From positions 6,341,501 to 6,405,500 of the forward strand of contig NZ_CP019426.1 of the NCBI RefSeq assembly GCF_009834515.1: 64,000 nt of DNA, in the 5' to 3' direction. Below the pieces are notes generated by a model, which did not search any database, was not told the DNA's origin, and saw nothing but the letters and a program-made list of their open reading frames with translations. The translations under genes were made by a program, and so were the position numbers. Numbering within the stretch: the stretch's first letter is position 1; the number at the start of each line of letters is the position of its first letter. The DNA is from Pseudomonas sp. R84 (GTDB lineage Bacteria > Pseudomonadota > Gammaproteobacteria > Pseudomonadales > Pseudomonadaceae). Shown here in pieces: positions 47,105 to 58,114 of this stretch.

Positions 47105-47155
47105 GATCTGCTTCGTCTGGAGGTTCTGCTCTTGCGAACAGACCCTCCTAACGGC

Positions 47156-48649
47156 TTACAGCTTGATCCACGTCGCCTTCAGCTCGGTGTATTTGTCGAA
47201 CGCGTGCAGCGACTTGTCACGACCGTTGCCCGATTGCTTGAAGCCGCCAAACGGTGCGGTCATGTCGCCGCCGTCGTACTGGTTGACCCACACGCTGCCG
47301 GCACGTAGCGCCTTGGCGGTCAGGTGCGCCTTGGAGATGTCCTGGGTCCAGACTGCTGCGGCCAGGCCGTACGGCGTGTCGTTGGCGATCTGGATCGCTT
47401 CTTCAGCGGTATCGAAAGCGATGACCGACAGTACTGGGCCGAAGATCTCTTCCTGAGCGATCTTCATCGCGTTGCTCACGCCGTCGAAAATCGTTGGCTC
47501 AACGTAGGTGCCACCGGTTTCCTGCAGAATGCGTTTGCCGCCAGCCACCAATTTGGCGCCATCGGTATGACCGGATTCGATGTATGACAGCACGGTATTC
47601 ATCTGCTGGGTATCCACCAGCGCACCAACGTTGGTCGCCGGATCCAGCGGATTGCCCGGTTTCCAGGCTTTCAGCGCCTCGATCACCATCGGCAGGAACT
47701 TGTCTTTGATCGAACGCTCGACCAGCAGACGCGAGCCGGCGGTGCAGACTTCGCCTTGGTTGAAGGCGATGGCGCTGGCGGCGGATTCAGCCGCGGCCTG
47801 CAGATCCGGAGCATCGGCAAAGACGATGTTCGGGCTCTTGCCACCGGCCTCCAGCCAGACGCGTTTCATGTTCGATTCGCCGGAGTAGATCATCAGTTGC
47901 TTGGCGATCTTGGTCGAACCGGTGAACACCAGCGTATCGACGTCGTTGTGCAGGGCCAGCGCCTTGCCAACGGTATGACCATAGCCCGGCAGCACGTTGA
48001 GCACGCCTTTCGGAATGCCGGCTTCAACCGCCAGTGCGGCGATGCGGATGGCGGTCAGCGGGGATTTTTCCGATGGCTTGAGGATCACCGAGTTACCGGT
48101 CGACAGCGCCGGACCGAGTTTCCAGCAAGCCATCATCAGTGGGAAGTTCCACGGCACGATGGCGCCGACCACGCCTACCGGCTCGCGGGTCACCAGACCC
48201 AACTGGTCGTGCGGCGTAGCGGCGACTTCGTCGTAGATCTTGTCGATCGCTTCACCGCTCCAGCTCAGCGCTTGCGCCGCGCCCGGGACGTCGATGTACA
48301 GCGAATCGCTGATCGGCTTGCCCATGTCGAGGGTTTCGAGCAGGGCCAGTTCTTCGGCGTGCTGCTTCAGCAGGCCGGCAAAACGGATCATGGTGGCTTT
48401 GCGCTTGGTTGGCGCCAGGCGCGACCAGACGCCGGAATTGAAGGTGGCGCGGGCGTTTTCCACGGCGCGCTGGGCGTCGGCGGCGTCACAGCTGGCGATC
48501 TTGCCAAGCAGACGGCCATCGACCGGGCTGATGCACTCGAAGGTCTCGCCGGAGACGGCGTCGGTGTATTCGCCATTGAGATAAGCGCGGCCTTCGATTT
48601 TCAGGTCGCGGGCGCGTTGTTCCCAGTCGGCACGAGTCAGGGTGGTCAT
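47156..48649 (-). CDS. NAD(P)-dependent aldehyde dehydrogenase, PuuC/KauB-like
   Basis: 497 residues from the ATG at 48649, with GGAGG upstream. Catalytic residues are seen in LEAGGKSPN (Glu) and FNQGEVCTAGSR (Cys), with the cofactor site FTGSTKIAKQLM. The overall sequence (GGDMTAPFGGFKQSGNGRDKSLHAFDKYTELKATW end) is of the gamma-glutamyl-gamma-aminobutyraldehyde dehydrogenase group. It probably oxidises amino-aldehydes from polyamine breakdown. A cupin gene is divergent, 239 bases away. Confidence 0.9.
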   Translation of the reverse strand: MTTLTRADWEQRARDLKIEGRAYLNGEYTDAVSGETFECISPVDGRLLGKIASCDAADAQRAVENARATFNSGVWSRLAPTKRKATMIRFAGLLKQHAEELALLETLDMGKPISDSLYIDVPGAAQALSWSGEAIDKIYDEVAATPHDQLGLVTREPVGVVGAIVPWNFPLMMACWKLGPALSTGNSVILKPSEKSPLTAIRIAALAVEAGIPKGVLNVLPGYGHTVGKALALHNDVDTLVFTGSTKIAKQLMIYSGESNMKRVWLEAGGKSPNIVFADAPDLQAAAESAASAIAFNQGEVCTAGSRLLVERSIKDKFLPMVIEALKAWKPGNPLDPATNVGALVDTQQMNTVLSYIESGHTDGAKLVAGGKRILQETGGTYVEPTIFDGVSNAMKIAQEEIFGPVLSVIAFDTAEEAIQIANDTPYGLAAAVWTQDISKAHLTAKALRAGSVWVNQYDGGDMTAPFGGFKQSGNGRDKSLHAFDKYTELKATWIKL

Positions 48650-48888
48650 TTCGAGTGTCCTCCGCTTGTTGAATACGAGCGCCGCGCGATCTTCGCCAGC
48701 GTCCTCAGGAATTCTGCCCGGCCAGCCGGTTTTTCGGCCAGAGGCACCCGCCACCCTAAACCAGCGGCCGGGGTTGTTTCAATATATTTGACATAAGGTG
48801 GCCATACGGCCTTGCGGTGTTGATTTTAATCAACATAGACTTTGGCCCTTTCCAGCCAATCGCGCCGTACTCACGGGGGATAACAACA

Positions 48889-49251
48889 ATGAACATCCAG
48901 AACGTCGTCGACATCAGCCTGACCAGCAGCGAAGCCGAACGCTATCGTCCGGACCCGGCGAAGGTGCTGAAGGGAGATCCTGAGCAAGCGGTGTTCCATC
49001 AGTACGAAAGCCCTTGCGGGCAGATGGGCGTTGGCGTTTGGGAAGGTGCGATCGGGCAGTGGACGGTGAATTACACCGAGCATGAGTACTGCGAAATCCT
49101 GCAGGGGGTTTCGGTGCTGCGTGACAGCGATGGTAACGCCAAGACCTTGCGTGTTGGCGACCGGTTTGTAATTCCGGCGGGTTTCCGCGGCACCTGGGAA
49201 GTGCTTGAGGCTTGCCGCAAGATCTATGTGATCTTTGAACAGAAGGCTTGA
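48889..49251 (+). CDS. small cupin domain protein (DUF861/EutQ-like)
   Basis: 120 residues from the ATG at 48889, following GGGGGA. Cupin strands are seen in GQWTVNYTEHEYCEILQGVSVLRDSDG and LRVGDRFVIPAGFRGTWEVLE, matching the group called ethanolamine utilisation EutQ-like or (S)-ureidoglycine aminohydrolase cupin-like. Such proteins commonly sit beside polyamine or aldehyde dehydrogenase genes in Pseudomonas. The metal ligands may be incomplete, and the function is unknown. Confidence 0.85.
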   Translation: MNIQNVVDISLTSSEAERYRPDPAKVLKGDPEQAVFHQYESPCGQMGVGVWEGAIGQWTVNYTEHEYCEILQGVSVLRDSDGNAKTLRVGDRFVIPAGFRGTWEVLEACRKIYVIFEQKA

Positions 49252-49276
49252 GTTTTTCGGTGATTTTACCGGCCTC

Positions 49277-49339
49277 TTCGCGAGCAAGCTCGCTCCCACA
49301 TTCCTACCGCATTCCATTGTGGGAGCGAGCTGCTCGCGA
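49277..49339. repeat. inverted REP pair, CGAGCAAGCTCG variant
   Basis: TCGCGAGCAAGCTCGCTCCC and its inverse, the second arm lacking one base (GAGCTGCTCGCGA). Short spacer of about 22 bases, downstream of the cupin gene. Confidence 0.8.
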
Positions 49340-49375
49340 AGGCGTCAGGACAGGCGACACAAAAATCAAGGCAAC

Positions 49376-49411
49376 AAAAAAGGCCCGTATCGTGAGATAC
49401 GGGCCTTTTTT
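49376..49411 (-). terminator. intrinsic terminator of rpmB-rpmG
   Basis: AAAAAAGGCCCGTATC-GTGA-GATACGGGCCTTTTTT, 20 bases past the rpmG stop. T-runs on both strands suggest bidirectional use with the cupin gene. A near-identical core recurs after crc at 60111. Confidence 0.93.
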
Positions 49412-49430
49412 GTAAGTCGGGAAAAATCAA

Positions 49431-49586
49431 TTACTTGATTTTGCCTTCCTTGTAGATCACGTGCTTGCGAACAACCGGATCATATTTCTTGATCTCGATT
49501 TTGTCCGGGGTAGTACGCTTGTTCTTGTCGGTAGTGTAGAAGTGACCAGTACCGGCGCTCGAGATCAAACGAATCAATTCACGCAT
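49431..49586 (-). CDS. rpmG: 50S ribosomal protein L33
   Basis: 51 residues read from the minus strand: [20 protein letters not shown], then [20 protein letters not shown] and [11 protein letters not shown], the standard L33 sequence of gamma-proteobacteria without the paired cysteines of the zinc-binding form. Follows rpmB by 11 bases in the same operon and ends before a strong terminator. Confidence 0.97.
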   Translation of the reverse strand: MRELIRLISSAGTGHFYTTDKNKRTTPDKIEIKKYDPVVRKHVIYKEGKIK

Positions 49587-49597
49587 GATTAGCTCCC

Positions 49598-49831
49598 TTA
49601 AATCTTGCCATCGCGGCGAAGTTCGGCGAGCACGACAGTGATGCCACGCTTGTCGATGATACGCATGCCTTTGGCAGATACGCGCAGACGCACAAAACGT
49701 TTCTCTTCTTCAACCCAGAAGCGGTGATGCTGCAGGTTCGGCAGGAAACGACGACGGGTTTTGTTGTTTGCGTGGGAAATGTTATTCCCAGTTACCGGAC
49801 CCTTACCGGTAACTTGACATACTCTCGACAT
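49598..49831 (-). CDS. rpmB: 50S ribosomal protein L28
   Basis: 77 residues, starting [20 protein letters not shown], with [18 protein letters not shown] and [17 protein letters not shown]. Typical L28, in an operon with L33 (11 bases apart). Confidence 0.97.
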   Translation of the reverse strand: MSRVCQVTGKGPVTGNNISHANNKTRRRFLPNLQHHRFWVEEEKRFVRLRVSAKGMRIIDKRGITVVLAELRRDGKI

Positions 49832-50279
49832 GCCTCAGCCCTCTAAAACCACATGCCCAACCCGGCATGGGTTGGCCGCTTAATCTCTCAGTCATTTGGC
49901 GCCAGGCGCCGCGTTTCTTTAGAGGTCTTACCGGCTACACCTACAGTGAAGGAACCGGGCCCCTAGAAAAGAGCGCTGCTTTATACCAGAAAGACCGGGG
50001 TGCAACAACATTCGGTGTGAAATCAATCGGTAAAAAGGCGCTTTTTTGGTCTGCGAACGCTTTGGATAAAGGCCGGCATCGATTTTTACCACTCGTCGCA
50101 GAAAGTCGCCCAAGCAGGCGTTTCAGACTTTTTGCGAAGCACCGCGGTCTGAAAAACGGCCACCACTGTGCCCTTAAAATGCAAAAAGGGGATAGTCATT
50201 TGTAATCCAGCCCTCTAGGGTAGGCCTTTTCCAGACTGCACTTGCAGATGGGCCTTCGATCTGTAAAAGGAAACCGACC
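49832..50279. other. intergenic region between rpmB and the peptide-binding protein gene
   Basis: Should hold the rpmB promoter on the left and the promoter of the solute-binding protein on the right. A plus-strand frame 49867-50205 has no recognisable product and no ribosome site. No other feature was recognised. Confidence 0.6.
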
Positions 50280-51866
50280 ATGCGCCTCGCTGCCCTACCC
50301 TTGTTGCTCGCCCCGCTCCTGCTGAGCCCCCTGGCGCAGGCCGCCGCGCTGAGCGTCTGCACCGAGGCCAGCCCGGAAGGGTTCGACGTAGTGCAATACA
50401 ACTCGCTGACCACCACCAATGCCTCGGCCGACGTGCTGATGAACCGCCTGGTGGATTTCGATACCACCAGCGGCAAAGTCGTGCCGAGCCTGGCCGACAG
50501 CTGGGAAGTCAGTACCGATGGCCTGACTTATGTATTCAAGCTGCACCCGCAGGTGAAATTTCATACGACTGATTACTTCAAACCGAGCCGCGAGTTGACC
50601 GCCGAAGACGTCAAATTCAGCTTCGACCGCATGCTCGACCCGGCCAACCCGTGGCACAAGGTCGCTCAAAGCGGCTTCCCGCATGCGCAGTCGATGCAGT
50701 TGCCAGCGCTGATCAAGAAGATTGACGCGCTCGATCCGCTGACCGTGCGCTTCACCCTTGATCATCCTGATTCGACATTCCTGGCGACCCTGAGCATGGG
50801 CTTCGCCTCGATCTACTCCGCCGAATACGCCGACAAACTGATGAAGGCCAACGCCACGGACAAGCTCAACAGCCAGCCGATCGGCACCGGCCCGTTCGTG
50901 TTCAACCGTTTCCAGAAAGACGCAGCGATCCGTTACAAGGCCAACCCGGATTACTTCGGTGGCAAGCCTGCGGTGGATCCGTTGATCTTCGCCATCACCC
51001 CGGACGCTAACGTGCGCCTGCAAAAACTGCGGCGCAATGAATGCCAGATCGCCCTGTCGCCAAAACCTTTGGACGTACAGGCCGCGCTGAAAGAACCGAC
51101 GCTGAAAGTCGAAAAGACTGACGCGTTCATGACCGGATTCGTCGGCATCAACAGCCAGCATCCGCCGCTGGACAAACCAGAAGTGCGTCAGGCGATCAAC
51201 CTCGCCTTCGACAAGGCCAACTACATCAAAGCCGTGTTTGAAGACACCGCCGAAGCCGCCAACGGCCCTTACCCGCCGAACACCTGGAGCTACGCGAAGA
51301 ACCTGCCGGGGTACCCGCACGATGTCGCCAAAGCCAAGGCGTTGTTGGTCAAGGCCGGGTTGAAGGATGGCTTCCAGACCACCATCTGGACGCGTCCGTC
51401 GGGCAGCCTGCTCAACCCAAACCCGAGTCTGGGCGCGCAGATGCTGCAGTCGGATCTGGCGGAAATCGGCATTCAAGCGGAAATCCGTGTGATCGAGTGG
51501 GGCGAGCTGATCCGTCGCGCCAAGGCGGGCGAGCATGACCTGCTGTTCATGGGCTGGGCCGGCGATAACGGCGACCCGGACAACTTCCTCACGCCGCAGT
51601 TTTCCTGCGCAGCGGTCAAGTCGGGCACCAACTTTGCGCGCTACTGCAATGCTGATCTCGACAAGCTGATCAGCGCCGGCAAGACCACCAGTGAGCAAGG
51701 TGTGCGCACCAAACTGTACGAACAGGCGCAGACGCAGATTCAGCAGCAGGCGTTGTGGCTGCCGCTGGCGCACCCGACTGCCTACGCGCTGACGCGCAAG
51801 GATGTGCAGGGTTACTCCGTGAGCCCGTTTGGCCGGCAGGACTATTCCAAGGTCAACCTGAAATAA
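50280..51866 (+). CDS. peptide ABC transporter substrate-binding protein (DppA-like)
   Basis: 528 residues with a signal peptide (MRLAALPLLLAPLLLSPLAQA). AAALSVCTEASPEGFDVVQYNSLTTTNASADVLMNRLVDFD and LADSWEVSTDGLTYVFKLHPQVKFHTTDYF fit family 5 solute-binding proteins. SSD-type GNGDPDNFLTPQFSC is also present. It binds di- or oligopeptides in the periplasm for a DppBCDF-type carrier, whose genes are not in the window. Single gene with a REP pair after it. Confidence 0.92.
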   Translation: MRLAALPLLLAPLLLSPLAQAAALSVCTEASPEGFDVVQYNSLTTTNASADVLMNRLVDFDTTSGKVVPSLADSWEVSTDGLTYVFKLHPQVKFHTTDYFKPSRELTAEDVKFSFDRMLDPANPWHKVAQSGFPHAQSMQLPALIKKIDALDPLTVRFTLDHPDSTFLATLSMGFASIYSAEYADKLMKANATDKLNSQPIGTGPFVFNRFQKDAAIRYKANPDYFGGKPAVDPLIFAITPDANVRLQKLRRNECQIALSPKPLDVQAALKEPTLKVEKTDAFMTGFVGINSQHPPLDKPEVRQAINLAFDKANYIKAVFEDTAEAANGPYPPNTWSYAKNLPGYPHDVAKAKALLVKAGLKDGFQTTIWTRPSGSLLNPNPSLGAQMLQSDLAEIGIQAEIRVIEWGELIRRAKAGEHDLLFMGWAGDNGDPDNFLTPQFSCAAVKSGTNFARYCNADLDKLISAGKTTSEQGVRTKLYEQAQTQIQQQALWLPLAHPTAYALTRKDVQGYSVSPFGRQDYSKVNLK

Positions 51867-51902
51867 CCTGCCCGGCACATAACTCTGTGGATGCAATCAA
51901 AC

Positions 51903-51993
51903 CTGTGGGAGCGAGCTTGCTCGCGAAAGCGGTCTGTCCGTAAAAGTGATGCTGACTGACACGACGCCTTCGCGAGCAAGCTCGCTCCCACAG
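51903..51993. repeat. inverted REP pair, CGAGCTTGCTCG variant
   Basis: CTGTGGGAGCGAGCTTGCTC and its inverse around about 45 bases, between the peptide-binding protein and the convergent radC. Confidence 0.85.
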
Positions 51994-52014
51994 GGATTTG
52001 ATCGTTCCTGGGCG

Positions 52015-52689
52015 TTACATCCAGCCACACTCCGCCATCGATAACGGCTCCCCATCGCCGACGATGAAGTGATCCAGCACCCGTACATCAATCAGCTCCA
52101 GCGCCTTTTGCAGGCGCTTGGTCAGCAGCCGATCTGCCTGACTGGGGTCGGTATTCCCCGATGGATGGTTGTGGCACAGGATCAACGCCGCCGCGTTATT
52201 GGCCAAACATCGCTTCACCACCTCGCGCGGATGCACGCTGGTGTTGTCGATCGAGCCGCGAAACAGTATCTCGAAATTCAGTACTTGATGTTTGGAGTCG
52301 AGAAACAGGCAACCAAACACCTCATGCGGTTCGTGGCGCAGCATCGATTTCAGATAATCGCGAACGACCTGAGGGTTTTCCAGGGCTGGTTTCTGCCGTG
52401 ATTTCTCAGCCAGATGTCGCCTGTTCATTTCCTGAGCAGCTTGCAGTTGCGCAAACTTTGCCGGTCCGAGCCCCAATTGTTTGCTGAATGCGTCCTGATC
52501 GGCCTCAAGCAGCAAACGCAGGCTACCGAATTGAGTCAACAGATTGCGCGCCAGGTCCACAGCGCTTATTCCGGGCAATCCGGTGCGCAGAAAAATGGCC
52601 AATAACTCAGCATCCGAAAGGCTCGCTGCACCGTGTTCCAATAACCTTTCCCGCGGGCGTTCCGCCGCAGGCCAATCGCGAATACTCAT
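52015..52689 (-). CDS. radC: RadC family JAB-domain protein
   Basis: 224 residues from the ATG at 52689. The N-terminus [37 protein letters not shown] is characteristic, and the JAB metal site reads [14 protein letters not shown]. The cellular role is not settled in the field despite the DNA-repair name. Divergent from coaBC, with 133 bases between starts. Confidence 0.94.
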   Translation of the reverse strand: MSIRDWPAAERPRERLLEHGAASLSDAELLAIFLRTGLPGISAVDLARNLLTQFGSLRLLLEADQDAFSKQLGLGPAKFAQLQAAQEMNRRHLAEKSRQKPALENPQVVRDYLKSMLRHEPHEVFGCLFLDSKHQVLNFEILFRGSIDNTSVHPREVVKRCLANNAAALILCHNHPSGNTDPSQADRLLTKRLQKALELIDVRVLDHFIVGDGEPLSMAECGWM

Positions 52690-52822
52690 ACACATTCCCT
52701 GTCTGTGGGCGCCGCTGTTCCGTAGCGGTCGCTGTGATATCGTAGCCCATCTTTTTTGCGGTCGATTCAACCCTGGGGAGGGGCATCGCATCGCAGTCAT
52801 CAACGAAATGAAAGGCAGACCT

Positions 52823-54031
52823 ATGCAGCGGCTGTATCGGAAACGCATCGTTCTGGGCGTCGGCGGCGGCATCGCGGCCTACAAGAGCGCCGATCTGGTT
52901 CGTCGCCTGATCGACCAGGGTGCCGAAGTGCGCGTGGTCATGACCCACGGTGGCGCCGAGTTCATCACCCCGCTGACCATGCAGGCCTTGTCCGGCCACC
53001 CGGTTCACCTCGACTTGCTCGACCCGGCCGCCGAAGCCGCGATGGGTCACATCGAGCTGGCCAAATGGGCCGATCTGGTGCTGATCGCCCCGGCCACCGC
53101 CGACCTGATTGCCCGTCTTGCCCAAGGCATCGCCAACGATTTGCTGACCACTTTAGTGTTGGCCACCGACGCTGTCGTCGCCGTTGCTCCGGCAATGAAT
53201 CAAGCGATGTGGCGCGATCCGGCGACCCAGGCCAACCTGCAACTCCTGGAAAGCCGTGGCCTTAAGGCCTTCGGCCCGGCGTCTGGCAGTCAGGCCTGCG
53301 GCGACGTCGGCATGGGCCGCATGATGGAAGCCACCGATCTGGCGCAATGCGCAGCGGACTGTTTCCAGCGTCAGGCACTGACCGGCAAGCACGTGGTCAT
53401 TACCGCCGGCCCGACCCAGGAAAACATCGACCCGGTGCGCTACATCACCAATCACAGCTCCGGAAAAATGGGCTTTGCCCTCGCCGAAGCAGCCGTGGAA
53501 GCCGGCGCCCGTGTGACCCTGATCAGCGGCCCGGTGCACCTGCCGACGCCAGATCGCGTCACACGCATAGACGTGGTCAGCGCCCGCGACATGCTCGCAG
53601 CCTGTGAATCGGCGATCCCGTGCGACGTGTTCATCGCCTCGGCAGCCGTTGCGGACTACCGCCCGGAAGTCGTCGCCCCGCAAAAACTCAAGAAAGATCC
53701 TACGAGCGGTGACGGCTTTGTCCTGCAAATGGTGCGCAATCCAGACATTCTGGCCACCATCGCGACCCGTCCCGACCGTCCGTTCAGTGTCGGCTTCGCC
53801 GCCGAGACCGAACACCTGCTCGACTACGCTGCACGCAAGCTGAAGGACAAGAATCTCGATTTGATCGTCGCCAACGACGTCGCCAACCCGAGCATCGGTT
53901 TCAACAGTGAAGAAAACGCCTGCAGCGTGATTGACCGTGCGCTGCACGCCACGGTTTTCGCCCAGACCAGCAAGAGCAAGATCGCTCGCCAACTGGTCAC
54001 TTTTATCGCCGAACGTCTGAACCAGGTTTAA
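52823..54031 (+). CDS. coaBC: bifunctional phosphopantothenoylcysteine decarboxylase/synthetase
   Basis: 402 residues from the ATG at 52823. The N-terminal flavoprotein (CoaC) has [21 protein letters not shown] and PAMNQAMW; the C-terminal synthetase (CoaB) has [32 protein letters not shown] and [10 protein letters not shown]. It makes 4'-phosphopantetheine for coenzyme A. Five bases separate it from dut, so the two form an operon. Confidence 0.96.
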   Translation: MQRLYRKRIVLGVGGGIAAYKSADLVRRLIDQGAEVRVVMTHGGAEFITPLTMQALSGHPVHLDLLDPAAEAAMGHIELAKWADLVLIAPATADLIARLAQGIANDLLTTLVLATDAVVAVAPAMNQAMWRDPATQANLQLLESRGLKAFGPASGSQACGDVGMGRMMEATDLAQCAADCFQRQALTGKHVVITAGPTQENIDPVRYITNHSSGKMGFALAEAAVEAGARVTLISGPVHLPTPDRVTRIDVVSARDMLAACESAIPCDVFIASAAVADYRPEVVAPQKLKKDPTSGDGFVLQMVRNPDILATIATRPDRPFSVGFAAETEHLLDYAARKLKDKNLDLIVANDVANPSIGFNSEENACSVIDRALHATVFAQTSKSKIARQLVTFIAERLNQV

Positions 54032-54036
54032 TTTAC

Positions 54037-54492
54037 ATGCACGCTTTGCAAGCCAAGATCCTCGACCCACGCATCGGCAGCGAATTCCCGCTGCCGCAAT
54101 ACGCCACTCTGGGTTCCGCTGCCCTGGACCTGAGAGCCATGCTCCAACAGGACACGATGCTGAATCCAGGAGAAACCCTGCTCATCCCAACAGGATTATC
54201 TATCCACGTTGGCGACCCGGGTCTGGCAGCGTTGATTTTGCCTCGCTCAGGGCTGGGTCATAAACACGGCATAGTGCTGGGCAATAGCGTCGGTCTGATC
54301 GATTCCGACTACCAAGGCGAATTGATGGTTTCATGCTGGAACCGCGGATCGACTGCATTCAACATCGAGGTTGGCTCACGTATCGCTCAATTGGTTCTTG
54401 TACCCGTGGTTCAAGCTCACTTTGAGATAGTCGAGCAGTTTGACCAAAGCGAACGCGGCACCGGTGGCTTCGGCCACACCGGCACCAACTAA
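54037..54492 (+). CDS. dut: dUTP diphosphatase
   Basis: 151 residues. dUTPase motifs: [11 protein letters not shown] (motif 1), [12 protein letters not shown] (motif 2), [13 protein letters not shown] (motif 3), and the C-terminal [13 protein letters not shown] (motif 5, with His where Ser is common). It keeps dUTP low and makes dUMP. Second gene after coaBC. Confidence 0.96.
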   Translation: MHALQAKILDPRIGSEFPLPQYATLGSAALDLRAMLQQDTMLNPGETLLIPTGLSIHVGDPGLAALILPRSGLGHKHGIVLGNSVGLIDSDYQGELMVSCWNRGSTAFNIEVGSRIAQLVLVPVVQAHFEIVEQFDQSERGTGGFGHTGTN

Positions 54493-54501
54493 GCGGAAAA
54501 A

Positions 54502-54545
54502 TCCCCTGCAGGCGCTGCCGGAGACAGCGCCACAGGGGAAAATTT
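54502..54545 (+). terminator. probable hairpin terminator after dut
   Basis: TCCCCTG...GCGCTG and CAGCGC...CAGGGGA pair around CCGGAGA, with only a weak T-tract. It ends 50 bases past the dut stop. Confidence 0.45.
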
Positions 54546-54739
54546 CAGGCAGATCAGTTGAATGGTTTACCGCCAAAAATCAAGGTTTTGCCGGCCGAAA
54601 GTCACGCCAGCCGAGGCGTCATGGCCCTTTCGCACCACGAACTCTCTGTGGAAAACGCCGTCATACCCTTCAGTTTGAGCCTGCCGTCGAACGATTCGTC
54701 GGTCTGTCCCGCCACTTTCGAGATGGAGCATTTCCGTAG

Positions 54740-56137
54740 ATGAGCACCCCAGCCAAGATTGCCCCGAAGCTGCCCGACAGCATTTTCCGCGCCTATGACA
54801 TTCGCGGCACCGTGCCGGAATTCCTCAATGCCGAAACTGCTTACTGGATTGGCCGCGCCATCGGTTCGCAGAGCCTGGCCCAAGGTGAGCCGAACGTGTC
54901 CGTCGGTCGCGACGGCCGCTTGTCCGGCCCCGAACTGGTTGCCGAGCTGATCCGCGGCATCGCCGAGAGCGGCTGCCACGTCAGCGATGTCGGTCTGGTG
55001 CCGACGCCGGCGCTGTACTACGCCGCCAACGTCCTGGCCGGCAAATCCGGGGTGATGCTCACCGGCAGCCACAACCCGTCGAACTACAACGGTTTCAAGA
55101 TCGTCATCGCCGGCGACACCCTCGCCAACGAACAGATCCAGGCCCTGCATGAACGCCTCAAGACCAACAACTTGAGCAGCGGCACGGGCAGCGTCACCCA
55201 AGTAGAAATCCTCGACCGCTACAACACCGAAATCGTCCAGGACATCAAACTGGCCCGGCGCATGAAGGTCGTGGTCGACTGCGGCAACGGCGCGGCCGGC
55301 GTGATTGCCCCGCAACTGATCGAAGCGCTGAATTGCGAAGTGATTCCGCTGTTCTGTGAGGTCGACGGCAACTTCCCGAACCACCACCCGGATCCGGGCA
55401 AGCCTGAAAACCTCGTCGACCTGATCGCCAAGGTCAAGGAAACCAACGCCGACATCGGCCTCGCCTTCGACGGCGACGGCGACCGTGTCGGCGTGGTGAC
55501 CAACACCGGCAGCATCGTCTACCCCGATCGCCTGCTGATGCTGTTCGCCCGCGACGTAGTGGCGCGCAATCCGGACGCGGAAATCATCTTCGACGTCAAA
55601 TGCACCCGCCGTCTGGTGCCGCTGATCAAGGAATACGGCGGCCGACCGCTAATGTGGAAGACCGGTCATTCGTTGATCAAAAAGAAAATGAAACAATCCG
55701 GTGCGCTATTGGCCGGCGAAATGAGCGGGCACATCTTCTTCAAGGAACGCTGGTTCGGCTTCGACGACGGTATCTACAGCGCCGCACGGCTGCTGGAGAT
55801 CCTTAGCAAGGAAAAATCCACTGCGGAAGAGCTGTTTGCGACCTTCCCGAACGATATTTCTACGCCGGAAATCAATATCCATGTGACCGAAGAGAGCAAA
55901 TTCAGCATCATTGATGCACTGCACGACGCACAGTGGGGCGCAGGCGCTGACCTGACCACCATCGACGGCGTGCGAGTCGATTACGCCAAAGGCTGGGGCC
56001 TGGTGCGCGCGTCCAACACCACACCGGTGCTGGTGCTGCGCTTCGAGGCCGATGACGAGGCTGAATTGCAACGCATCAAGGATGTGTTCCACGCCCAACT
56101 GAAACGCGTTGCACCTGATCTCCAACTACCGTTCTGA
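54740..56137 (+). CDS. algC: phosphomannomutase/phosphoglucomutase
   Basis: 465 residues. The phosphoserine loop is TGSHNP (Ser110), the metal loop is FDGDGDR (near 242-248), and the sugar-binding loop is GEMSGH. AlgC provides mannose-1-P and glucose-1-P for alginate, LPS and rhamnolipid. Second-strand ORFs across it are shadows. 17 bases precede argB. Confidence 0.96.
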   Translation: MSTPAKIAPKLPDSIFRAYDIRGTVPEFLNAETAYWIGRAIGSQSLAQGEPNVSVGRDGRLSGPELVAELIRGIAESGCHVSDVGLVPTPALYYAANVLAGKSGVMLTGSHNPSNYNGFKIVIAGDTLANEQIQALHERLKTNNLSSGTGSVTQVEILDRYNTEIVQDIKLARRMKVVVDCGNGAAGVIAPQLIEALNCEVIPLFCEVDGNFPNHHPDPGKPENLVDLIAKVKETNADIGLAFDGDGDRVGVVTNTGSIVYPDRLLMLFARDVVARNPDAEIIFDVKCTRRLVPLIKEYGGRPLMWKTGHSLIKKKMKQSGALLAGEMSGHIFFKERWFGFDDGIYSAARLLEILSKEKSTAEELFATFPNDISTPEINIHVTEESKFSIIDALHDAQWGAGADLTTIDGVRVDYAKGWGLVRASNTTPVLVLRFEADDEAELQRIKDVFHAQLKRVAPDLQLPF

Positions 56138-56154
56138 TCCACCCGGAGCCCTGA

Positions 56155-57060
<906 letters not shown>

Positions 57061-57080
57061 TCGGTAATTGCTGAAAAGCC

Positions 57081-57170
57081 AAAGATCGCAGCCTGCGTCG
57101 GCTCCTACATCACACGGAATTTCATTTGTATGAATTCCCTGTAGGAGCTGACGAAGGCTGCGATCTTTTT
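57081..57170. repeat. inverted repeat of a third family (AAAGATCGCAGCC)
   Basis: AAAGATCGCAGCCTGCGTCG and GACGAAGGCTGCGATCTTTT around about 45 bases, with GGCTCCTACA/TGTAGGAGC also paired. Another copy of this family lies at 58495, so the three genes between are flanked by a pair of it. Confidence 0.85.
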
Positions 57171-57271
57171 TGTGCCCGCAAGAAACGTCCGACATAACTC
57201 AGCGAAACGTCCGACATTCCCTCAGAACAAATCTCCCTAGGATCCTCCCTTCATCCACCGGAGACTTACCC

Positions 57272-57523
57272 ATGCAAAAAGATTACGTCCCTTACGGCAG
57301 CGATGTTTCCCCTGGCACTTACGAGTGTGTTGATTGCGGCCATCAGTATTCCAATCAAGCCAAGACCTCGATGCCTCCGTGCCCGCAATTTCGCAAAACA
57401 GCACATGCGTTGAATGGCTGGAAAATCCTCACTGGGCAAGGTGATGCGATCAAAGACCCTTATCCAGAACAGCCTGCCAACATCAAAAGCGCCGAGGTCA
57501 TCACGCCCTCGAACAAAAAATAA
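57272..57523 (+). CDS. zinc-ribbon-containing small protein
   Basis: 83 residues from the ATG at 57272 with GGAG upstream. TYECVDCGHQYSN and MPPCPQF give a CxxC...C pattern, and LTGQGDAIKDPYPEQPA matches a family of small Pseudomonas zinc-ribbon proteins. The fourth ligand is not obvious: the second pair reads CPQF rather than CPxC, so metal binding may be partial. First gene of a three-gene cassette flanked by repeats between argB and pyrE. Confidence 0.75.
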   Translation: MQKDYVPYGSDVSPGTYECVDCGHQYSNQAKTSMPPCPQFRKTAHALNGWKILTGQGDAIKDPYPEQPANIKSAEVITPSNKK

Positions 57524-57541
57524 CCCCGGAGCGCCTGAGAC

Positions 57542-58114
57542 ATGCAGATCTCGTTCACGATTGACGCCGACGCTTTCGAGCTGGAACAAAAGGAACCGGT
57601 CAAGAAAACCTTGCGCATCGGCGACGCGGAAATCGCCCACGCCTTGCAGCGTATAGCCAAGGCCAGTCTGACCGAATACCTGAAAATGCTGGTCGAGGGC
57701 GGCATGCCCAGTCGCGCTGACGAGGCCAAGCAGGATCGCCTGCTCTACCTGATTCAAAGCTACTTCGGGCAAACACTACCGACCGAGTCGCAGATCTCGA
57801 CGATCTTCCAGCTGACCCAGAGCCAAAGCAAAACCTTGCTGAAGAACACCGTTTCACGCTTTCGCAATCAGCTCGACGACATCCTCCAGCACAGCATGCG
57901 CGCGGTGATCGAGACAGCCGAACACGCGCAAACCGTGTTTCTGGTGGTCATCAGCTCGGACGTGATTCGCGATGAGCTGAACATGCTGATCACCCAGAAC
58001 GAGCCGACCTTCAAACCCATCACCAAGCGCAAAGGCAGCGCCGGGCAGTTCGAGATCAGCGAAGACTCCCACGACTTGCTCTGCACGACGCTGGGGCTCA
58101 ATGCCGTTCAGTGA
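57542..58114 (+). CDS. hypothetical protein of argB-pyrE cassette
   Basis: 190 residues, preceded by GGAG. It is mostly helical: IAHALQRIAKASLTEYLKMLVEGGMPSRADEAKQ and FQLTQSQSKTLLKNTVSRFRNQLDDIL. The second segment (QISTIFQLTQSQSKTLLKN) resembles a helix-turn-helix. No enzyme motif is seen. Its end overlaps the next gene by 14 bases, so the two are coupled. Function unknown; a DNA-binding regulator is one option. Confidence 0.75.
   Translation: MQISFTIDADAFELEQKEPVKKTLRIGDAEIAHALQRIAKASLTEYLKMLVEGGMPSRADEAKQDRLLYLIQSYFGQTLPTESQISTIFQLTQSQSKTLLKNTVSRFRNQLDDILQHSMRAVIETAEHAQTVFLVVISSDVIRDELNMLITQNEPTFKPITKRKGSAGQFEISEDSHDLLCTTLGLNAVQ

Noticed and set aside
49867..50205. A 112-codon plus-strand frame upstream of the peptide-binding protein gene
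   Set aside because: No ribosome site and no recognisable product; it covers a probable promoter region.
50295..51896. A 533-codon minus-strand frame
   Set aside because: Antisense to the peptide-binding protein gene; composition is arginine-rich as expected of a shadow.
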